Assembly: GCA_930367215.1 (NCBI GenBank)
Contig: OV884056.1
Coordinates: forward strand, 316,850,709 to 316,914,708
Length of the DNA stretch: 64,000 nucleotides
Origin: Pollenia angustigena
Lineage: Eukaryota > Arthropoda > Insecta > Diptera > Polleniidae
Direction: 5' to 3'
Part shown: one piece after another, positions 56,601-64,000 of the stretch
Layout of the letters: each line of letters starts with the position of its first letter
Numbering within the stretch: the first letter of the stretch is position 1
Translations under genes and position numbers: made by a program
The notes under the pieces: model-generated
Database searches by the model: none
Seen by the model: only the letters and a program-made list of their open reading frames with translations
What the model was told of the DNA's origin: nothing

Positions 56601-57706
56601 AAACAAAATATATTTTTATGAATTGCATTTCTTAAACTAATTTCTTAACTAATGAATATCAACTTTTTTTTAACGAAATTTATATTTTGATAAGTCTGCT
56701 GTAAGTGCTACTTTAAGCACAAAAATCACCCAAAATAATACTAAATTCACGTATTTTATTAAAAAATCAGCAGTGGGGTAGGATTTGGTAAAAATAATTG
56801 CATTAACGATCATTGAAATACATATTTTTTAATATTAAAATGAAATTAAACATCTAGTCTTCTATTCAATTAAAAAAAAATTCATTTGAAAAATTTTTGG
56901 TTGGTGGACTGTTTCTGGGATTTGCCCATATACCCAAATATTTTTTATATTTGGCGACAAATATTCGTAGCCAAAAGCTCGTCGTTCGTCCCAGTTGTGT
57001 TCTTAGCATTAATCTGGATTATCTGGTTGTTACCTCACAATTTGGCTAGGGAATTCGTAGCGAAGGCAGAAGATCGTTTCTTACTGCCTGTTTATAGAAT
57101 ATGAGAACAAAATTTCGTGTGTGTGATTATACATCTTTCTATTGCGGGCTAAAAGTTATATTTGCCAAACTGGCTGACCAAAATAATTTAAATGTTTTAT
57201 TACTAAATTCAAAGGTTTCTAATATTGTTTCGTATTTTTTTATTTGAAAGTAAATTTTAAGTTTATATAAAATGAAATTAATATTCCAGGATTCCCCTTC
57301 TGGCTCAATTGCTTCTTCTTCTTCCCACAGTTCTTCGGAGTCTAAAATATAAATATTTTGGTCTTTATCAGCTGGTATCGACATTTAATGGCTTCCTTTA
57401 AAAAAGGTTTTGACGATTTTGGAATTTTTGGTCTTAGACTAGTTATGAAAGAGTCGCAGCTTAACCGAGGTTTATTGAAGACAACAAAGTTTTCGCCCTT
57501 GAAAATTTTTCTGCAAAGTTGTGTCGGAACATCTTGAATTATTTATTTATGGTTCCTGTGCCTTCTTCGGTCAACATTTCAATGAGCAGCTTTTCCATGC
57601 TGTTCCATAACTGTTGCACCATGCACAATAATTTTGGGGTCATTAGATGCCATGAGTATAGAGCAATGTAATGTTTTGCAGTTTCTATAGAACCATAACG
57701 CGGGAT
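56601..57706. other. Intron DNA, unrecognised
   Basis: A minus-strand frame at 57139-57384 starts MSIPADKDQNIYILDSEELW followed by an acidic run. It has a reasonable composition for 35 residues but no recognised family. It may be the start of a transposon protein, perhaps tied to repeat B. Nothing else seen. Confidence 0.25.
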
Positions 57707-58418
57707 GTGGGCCTCCAGCTTTATTTTGTTTCATTCATGGCAGTCAGTTCAAACTATTCAGTCATATCTAATAATTTAATTGATTAAATAGTTTGAACTG
57801 ACTGCCATGAATCAGTGTTCGAAAATAAACAGTACATTATTTAACGTTCGGCTCACACACCCAGGAACGATATCTTTTTTTTAGTGATTGTGTAGACATA
57901 CACAACCCTTAATACCGTTCGTAGCTATTTTTAAGAAAGAACCGAACATTATATAATGTTCGGTTCTTCGTTAAAAAACAGAACAATTGTTGTGCTACTG
58001 TACAAAACAGAAAAATTGTTGTGATACTGTAGACAAACTTTATATTTTAAAGTTCTATAATGTTTTTTTTGTGTGTGTATTTTGTTTTTGTAAAAAATGT
58101 TTGGTCTTTTTAACCAGCTAAAAGGGACGAACATTAATGAGCCGAACCGAACAAATTGAAGTTTGTGGATTTTCAAAAAAAAAAAACCGAACGGAATTAA
58201 ATGTTCACATCTTTTGTTGAGTTTGATAAAAACAGTAATATTTTTGTGTTCGAAAGATGACTAACCGCGAAACGTTATTTTTTTTAATGATTTTCTACAC
58301 AAACACTATTAGCGTTTGTGTTTTCCACAAATCTACCGTACCGAACATTAAGAAACGATATTTAGTGTTTATTTTCGAACACTGCCATGAATGAAACAAA
58401 ACAAAGCTGGAGGCCCAC
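57707..58418. mobile_element. Foldback MITE, ends GTGGGCCTCCAGCTTT, split by hAT-E
   Basis: GTGGGCCTCCAGCTTT at 57707 faces AAAGCTGGAGGCCCAC ending 58418. With hAT-E removed, the remainder is a nearly complete hairpin including TTTGTTTCATTCATGGCAG and CAGTTCAAACTATT in both arms. Its own target duplication is unclear. Confidence 0.7.
57813..58384. mobile_element. hAT-E, TSD CCATGAAT, iterated CCGAAC motif
   Basis: Ends CAGTGTTCGAAAATAAACA and TGTTTATTTTCGAACACTG are exact inverted copies over 19 bp, flanked by CCATGAAT on both sides (57805-57812, 58385-58392). CCGAAC/GTTCGG occurs about eight times inside. 572 bp, non-coding. Confidence 0.93.
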
Positions 58419-61400
58419 GCCACGCGTTGTCACCTCCATGCATTGCATGTTTTTCAAAGCTTACTTGCGTTCAACATTTCAAGTTACACGTAACGCTTTT
58501 TATGCGGCATTACCAACCACAAGTGAAATAAATTTTTATTTGGCAAAAAGTAGGAAGTAAACCTACATTTCGCATTCAGCGTTCTTCTACTTTTTTGGAA
58601 AATGTAGAACGCATGATGTGGAGATCCAGCTTAAGAATTATTCATTTGGATCACTTGCAAAAAGAAAAGTGTTCACTCATACACATGCAAGATTGGTTAA
58701 AACCGAAAACTTTAAAATTTGCGCAGTTCGGTTAGTGCAAGCGGCGGTGTCAGCGCAGAACCGGGGAAGGGTACGCCCAATGCATACCAACTACACCCTA
58801 TTTATTTTATTCCAAAAGAAGTTTGATAAATAACAATTTTGGCCAGTTAGATCGGCAATTTACCCCTTTGGGCGTAGTTTAAATAAGCTTTTAAGCTGGT
58901 AGCTTTTGAAGAAACTCTTAAGCTTGGTTTCCATTGAAGCTTTAAAAATAAACTTTAAAAAAGCATTGAAAGCTTTTTGATTAAATCAATAAAAGTTTTT
59001 TAGACTATTTTCCTCTGGGGTATACATTTTAAATATTGGTTGAAACAAGTTTCCCAAATAGGGCCAGTTTAAATTACATTTAAAACAAAAACAAATTACA
59101 AAATATTGTTTTTGTGTAAGTTAAGCGAACGAAGTGTTCATTCGATATCGCCGAACAGGCCATTAACTTGATTTTTTTGCAGATCGTTATATTAATAGTG
59201 TGTTTATATTTTTCTTTCTAAGTGTAATTTTTAATTACTACAAATATAGAAAAATAAATATATATTTTTTTAAACAGCTTTTCTCAAGTCACGCATATTA
59301 TTTGTTAGGATTTTTGTTTCTTCCTGCATATCCCCCCAGCATCTTTCTCTTTACGATGTCTTTACTTGTCATCTAAATTGGTTTTAAAGTTTTTCCTCAT
59401 TTCTTTTTACCCTTCTGAGGTAAAACTAAAAAAGAAGAAACAAAAAAATCGTTGCCATGTAATTTCTAAGGCAAACTGAAAACGTGAGTAGGTTGAAAAT
59501 GGTATTTACAGCTGTAAGTATGTATGTCTGTAATATAATCTGTCTGTCTGTCCGTCCGTTCGTCTGTCCTCTTTTTGTTTTGTTTTTGTAGTCACTCATA
59601 ATAAACATACACGCATTTTCAACTCAAAGCCTAAACATCTTATCTTAACTTGGCTGGTTAAAACGAACATAAAACTCAAGTTAAATGATAAAACGAAATG
59701 GGTCCCATACAAAAACATGTAAAGTGAGATACAGCAAGAAAAAAAAAATAAAAAATAAACTAAAAAAAAGAACTAGTTAAACAGCCATAATTACATACTA
59801 AATATCGAGAGGAAAGTTAAACTTGTGTTAAGGATGAAAACGATATCATGGAATGTTAATAACCACACACATCATATAACGCTTATTAATTAAATGTTCG
59901 TCGAACAGCAGCAGCAATTACTTTTGCGAAAACCTAATGAAAAATTCTGGGAAAAATCAATAAATGTGCAAATTTACTTAAAGAAAATCAACATTATTTT
60001 TGTAATTTTGGCGTTTAATTGTTGTTGTCGCATTCAGCCATCCGTTCGATGGTTTTTTGTCAATTAGGAGTAGTATTTTGTTCTGTTTTCTACCTTTAAT
60101 CGTTACAACAATTGCTTCCATAAACAAACATACAACATATTGCTTCGATGTTCATATTGTTGTTGTTGTTGTTGCTGTTGTTTAGTATTCAAAGGTATTT
60201 CTGGTTTGTTGATTTCAATTAATTTGCAATCTCTCTAAGGTATTGTAACAAAATAAGCCCCACAATAAACCACATTACTGACGGAGTGATGAAATGTCTA
60301 CGATCATCGGCAGCAGCATCGACAGCGACATCATCAGCCATTATAAACCAACCAGCCCATCCATTATTGGCTAAAAGCTATAAAATGTTGTTAAACTAAA
60401 GTTTTGCTTATTTTTTTGTTTCGTATTTCATGTCTCACGTCTGGTTTGGATTTGGTGTATTTTTAAAGGCCTTAGTGTCACTGCTTAATGTGAGAATGTG
60501 TGTTATTTGTTTTAAAGTTTATTGTGAGAGAGTATTGTGGCAACAACGCGTTGCAAATTGCTTTGCAATTAGCTTTTCATTAAATTAAAACGCGTTGCAA
60601 TTTTTGTTACCATATTAAGATTTTTAATTGCGAAAAAACTTTTTTTTATTTTAAGTTTCATTTCATTTGTTGTAATTGTTTTAGAGTTTTTTTTTTTTTT
60701 TTGTTTTTTTTGTTTTTTGTTTTGTTGTGGCAATTTGATTTCTTGTAAAATGATCATTTTTTCGCCTTAAAGTGAAAACGATTTCACAATATTTACAAAT
60801 ACATTTTTTCAACCAGCTTGTTTGTTGACTGTCTATGTTGGTTTTTGTGTTTTATAAATTTATCTAACTAACGATCGATCTTACAATCTATCTAGTTGTA
60901 TAACTGTCTATCAGTTGCGATTTGACAGGTCGCCTCTTTATCGTTTGGAAAACGAAACAAAACAAAATGGTTTAATGTAATTATACGCCTGAGTGTAGGC
61001 AATTGTTGAATTGCTTCGCTGAATTTCATAACAATTTCGTTGTCTGTCATTTAATTAATACCAAATTAGCTAAATTCTAAAGCAAAAAAAATAATTGAAT
61101 AATAAGAGCTTAAAGCAACAAGTGTTTTTAATGACACGAATTAAAGAAACAAGTTTAAGTTTCAAAACACCCACAGACCTCACGTAAAGTTATTAAACAT
61201 CTCTTTTTTTTGCAATTTTTTTAAGGTATTTTTCTTACAAAATCTATGTCAATTAAATTACAAAACCCAATAAATAAATTAACACCTTTTCAAAAAACAA
61301 TTTTAAGCAAAATGGGAGGCAAACTTTTGAATTAACTTTTGTTAAAAAAATGTCTTTAATATTTAAATTTACAACTGAAACTGTATAATTCACCAGCTTC

Positions 61401-62091
61401 TTATTAACATTTGGTTTTAATTTCTTTTCGAGTTTGTTTTGTTTGTTTATTGATTTGTCAAAACAAATGTTAAAACGCTTGTTATCCAAAATGTTTTATA
61501 TATTTTTTTTTTTTTTTTTTTTTTTTTTAATAATATTTTAAGCCACGTTAACTAATTAACCAATTTTCAAACCCCAAAAACCAGTTGTTTTTTTACATTT
61601 AAGCAACAACAAAATAATTCTCTTATATTAACATAAACTTTTAAAATTTGAATTTTTTTCAAAGCGTTTGACTTTTAAATTTTTGTTGTAGGGTCTTTTT
61701 TAGTTTCAGCTTCAAAATTAGTATATGTTGATATACATATAAAATTGAATTTAATCGCTTCCAAAAATAAATACATGTTGGATAAATAAGCGTTTTTTAT
61801 GCTCATTGCGACATTAACTAAAAAAAATTAAAATAAAAAGACAAAAAAATGTCACACTAATTACTTAATGAGCGAGAAAACAATAAAACTATAAAAAAGT
61901 CAACAAATATTTAATAAACTACCTGACATACTGGTTGACACGAAAACTAAACAAAAAAACTTTTGTGAAAGGTAAAAAGTACTAAGTAGAAATATTCGAA
62001 AAAAACGAATTTCAAATTAATATTTTCCTTAAATTACTAAAAAGCTAAAATAATTTCCAATAAAAATATTTAATTTGAAAACTGTTCTGTC
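58419..62091. other. Dr: Drop intron, middle part, repeat-poor, possible control elements
   Basis: No coding exon. (GTT)n at 60159-60183 and a T run at 61505-61528. The stretch 59800-60400 is less AT-biased, with CAGCAGCAATTAC, a GATCATCGGCAGCAGCATCG block and TAAT cores. Its texture resembles conserved fly non-coding DNA. This is a guess without comparison. Confidence 0.4.
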
Positions 62092-62512
62092 CCTGAAGGA
62101 AACCTGGGGCAAGTGTCTCCAAGTCACCAGTTTTGTCGACTATATTGGTGACATTGTCAACGAAGTGTCTACACTACATTACATTTGCCACTAAATTTGG
62201 CTTTAATACTAAAGAGATCAATAACAATTTTAAGAAATAATAAAAAAGATTGTTATGATTTCGTATTCTTACAAAAAGTGTAGACTGCTTTTACTAAAAT
62301 GTACTAGCGATTCGCTGGTTCCCAAAGGAACCATATGTTCCCAAAGGAACTACCTAGTCAGTAGTAGCAACGTAAGTAGTAGATTTCCAATGACACGCAC
62401 ATGTTAAATGTCTATTGTAAATAACATTGCCTGGGGTATAATAAGTCACTAGTACTGGTGACTGTGTCAATAGTGAATCAGTACAGATTCACTAGTGACA
62501 TTTCCTGCAGGG
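62092..62512. mobile_element. Inverted-repeat segment, CCCTG(A/C)AGGAAA ends
   Basis: CCCTGAAGGAAACCTGGG near 62092 faces ATTTCCTGCAGGG ending about 62512. CACTAGT and GGTGAC words recur, and a GGTTCCCAAAGGAACC palindrome lies near 62320. It abuts a TACCC-repeat end and may be part of that family. Confidence 0.4.
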
Positions 62513-62880
62513 GTATTATGCGTTTGTGCTGATGTGTGTAACACTAAAAAATATTGCACCTATATCCCCCCTACACTCTTCAGTAGACCGATCGACTGAC
62601 TCAGAATCACTTTCTGAGCCGATTTTAGAATGTCCTTCCGTCCAGCTGGCCAAAGCTCCCATACAAATACCATTCCCGAAAATAGCTTAAAGTCCCAAAC
62701 TTTCCTTTGGCAACAATAACTTTTATAATAGCTACTATGACGTGGCATAATTTTTGTTGAAAATTGACCAAAGGTCTCATATAAACCCCCTTTCTTCAAT
62801 CACTTAAATTAAAAAAATCTCTTTGGATGTATTTATCTAAATAATATTCAACACAAAAACCTCTTTAATGAATCTTTAGT
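62513..62880 (-). repeat. TACCC-type repeat, minus orientation
   Basis: GGTATTATGCGTTTGTGCTG matches 20577 onward. It continues through CTTTCTGAGCCGATTTTAGA, the complement of the end region seen at 25310. Truncated by neighbouring elements. Confidence 0.5.
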
Positions 62881-62917
62881 TCATAACTTTATTTACTGAA
62901 CAACAGTAATATAGACT

Positions 62918-63020
62918 TTCAGCCTGTTGTAGACAAACAGACCAGAGTCTCTGGCGGAAATCGAACCCCAAACCTTTGCACTGATAGACTAGCTTACTAT
63001 CAACTAGCCTACCAAGGCAC
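62918..63020 (-). mobile_element. tRNA-derived SINE, copy 2
   Basis: On the minus strand: GCCTTGGTAGGCTAGTTGAT, then B box GGTTCGATTTC, then CGCCAGAGACTCTGG, homologous to 29421-29500. Similarity fades after TTTGTCTACA. The D-arm and T-arm regions are recognisable but the acceptor stem is not, so it is a SINE and not a tRNA gene. Confidence 0.65.
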
Positions 63021-63059
63021 ACAACCGGCTCTCAGGATTAGTTCTCAATGAATAAAGTC

Positions 63060-63230
63060 ATGTCTTGCCATTTTTAATATGCTTGCTCCATATAACAATG
63101 AGAATCTATGTACTAAATTTCAGCAAACTATATCCAAAATTGCGACCTGTGCTTTGGGCACAAATTTTAAAATAGACCGCCAGTCGGACGGACGGACATC
63201 GTCAAATCGAACGTATAATTCCCTCTCTAC
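63060..63230 (+). repeat. TACCC-type repeat fragment, plus orientation
   Basis: ATGAGAATCTATGTACTAAA and GCCAGTCGGACGGACGGACA followed by TCGTCAAATCG match the far-end region of other copies (31290-31400). Confidence 0.5.
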
Positions 63231-63790
63231 TCTTGTGTCGAGCCTTATAGGCCCCAATGGGCGGACCAATTCTCCGATGGTTCGAAAAAGACGAATGGCG
63301 ATACTGCATCATGGACCCGGGCTTCCAAAGGGGCTTGACAATGGGCAAATAGCCTACGATATTTCAAGCAGATGTCTACGCCATCCTCATAAGGAAATGT
63401 CTAAAGAGGAGAAGGGCAAAGGGCTTGAAATAGGATAGCCAGCCGCTCTTAGAGCACTATCTTCTTTGGAGCTGAAATCCAGGTTACTCATGGACTGTTT
63501 TACATCTTTGAACGAGTTAGGGAAACACAATAATTTAAATTTATGTTAGCGAAAAGTCTGAATGCTTGCCAAACAGAGGCGCAAAAATTGTCCGAACGTG
63601 AATTCCTTCACACATGGACGCCCACTTCTGGATCAAAACAGTCCAAGAGATTTTTGACACTGTCCCGTGGGCAGGCAGGCTAGCTACTTCTGCTTGAGAA
63701 GGCGGAATTAATACTGCTTGTTTGCCTATTTACGGGGCACTTTGGTTTTCGATACCACCAGTTAACAATTAATAATAATGGGTGATTTCT
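63231..63790. other. GC-richer unrecognised stretch
   Basis: Noticeably higher G+C than its surroundings. A plus-strand frame (63079-63438) continues through it without a recognised domain. It may be part of a retroelement or another transposon truncated at both sides. Confidence 0.25.
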
Positions 63791-64000
63791 TTAGATTGAA
63801 GCGGGCATGTGTGTGTAGACATGAGCTTTAACATAGCCCCACAAAAAATAGTCTAAAGGCGTTAAATCGCACGATCTAGGCGGCCAATTGACCGGTCCCG
63901 AACGTGAAATAAAATGTTCACCGAACTCGCCTCTCAATAACTCCATTGTGAAGCGTGCTGTACGGCATGTGGCACCGTCTTGTTGAAACCACATGTCATG
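63791..64000 (-). pseudogene. DD41D (rosa-like) mariner transposase fragment
   Basis: The minus-strand frame reads WFQQDGATCRTARFTMELLR, then ISRSGPVNWPPRSCDLTPLD and YFLWGYVKAH. The Asp of QQDGA and the Asp of TPLDYF are separated by 41 residues, the spacing of the DD41D group of IS630/Tc1/mariner. The fragment is cut at 63790 and runs off the window, so its N-terminal part may lie beyond 64000. Confidence 0.85.

Noticed and set aside
57139..57384. Minus-strand frame starting MSIPADKD with an acidic run
   Set aside because: Some coding-like composition, but no family recognised, no neighbouring exon and a Lys/Phe-rich tail. Too weak to call a gene.

Overview
The window reads as intergenic and intronic DNA from a higher fly, probably a calyptrate such as a blowfly or house-fly relative. 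It is strongly AT-rich. It holds one confidently recognised host gene portion: the first coding exon of the homeobox gene Drop (msh, Msx family) on the plus strand at 49759-50995, preceded by an Inr+DPE core promoter and a 5' leader. The organism call rests on this fly-type homeobox exon, the fly-type core promoter, a Jockey-clade LINE, DD41D (rosa-like) mariner relics and fly-type dispersed repeats. No rRNA gene, functional tRNA gene or CRISPR array was seen.

Layout. 1-49 kb, upstream of Drop, contains no recognisable host gene and is a dense graveyard of transposable elements. In order: a foldback relic (1-330); an iterated-motif repeat (2040-2600); a Penelope-like tandem array with hammerhead ribozyme cores (2641-3600); small MITEs; a 1.5-kb hairpin element (7017-8509); a TGATG-motif element with other elements nested in it (11905-14394); a 5'-truncated Jockey LINE (14573-16490) with a nested element; a 589-bp element with 8-bp target duplications (18038-18626); a stack of nested elements up to six deep (19150-23143); more Penelope-like, hAT, SINE and foldback elements (24.8-38.4 kb); and further hAT and Harbinger-like elements (40-44.4 kb). 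From about 45.7 to 49.3 kb repeats thin out and the DNA looks like ordinary upstream sequence.

Drop occupies the rest. The leader runs from a predicted start at 49292 to 49758. Exon 1 codes for 412 residues plus one base and ends at a consensus donor (50996). No homeodomain-coding exon follows inside the window, so the intron is longer than 13 kb. The intron has a 5' part with few repeats (51-55.3 kb), a transposon cluster (55.4-58.4 kb), a middle part again low in repeats (58.4-62.0 kb) and a distal cluster ending in a DD41D mariner relic (63.8-64 kb).

The main interest lies in the mobile DNA. Ten hAT-type or hAT-like insertions can be delimited to the base by 8-bp target duplications, and each family carries its own iterated subterminal motif. 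One has seven perfect TATCGATA sites, the motif bound by DREF, itself a hAT-derived host protein. Seven Penelope-like fragments keep a recognisable hammerhead ribozyme core with compensated stems. Two distant repeats share the positions of four 15-bp motifs but have replaced the motif itself in concert. These points come from reading the sequence; no alignment, folding or database search was run.
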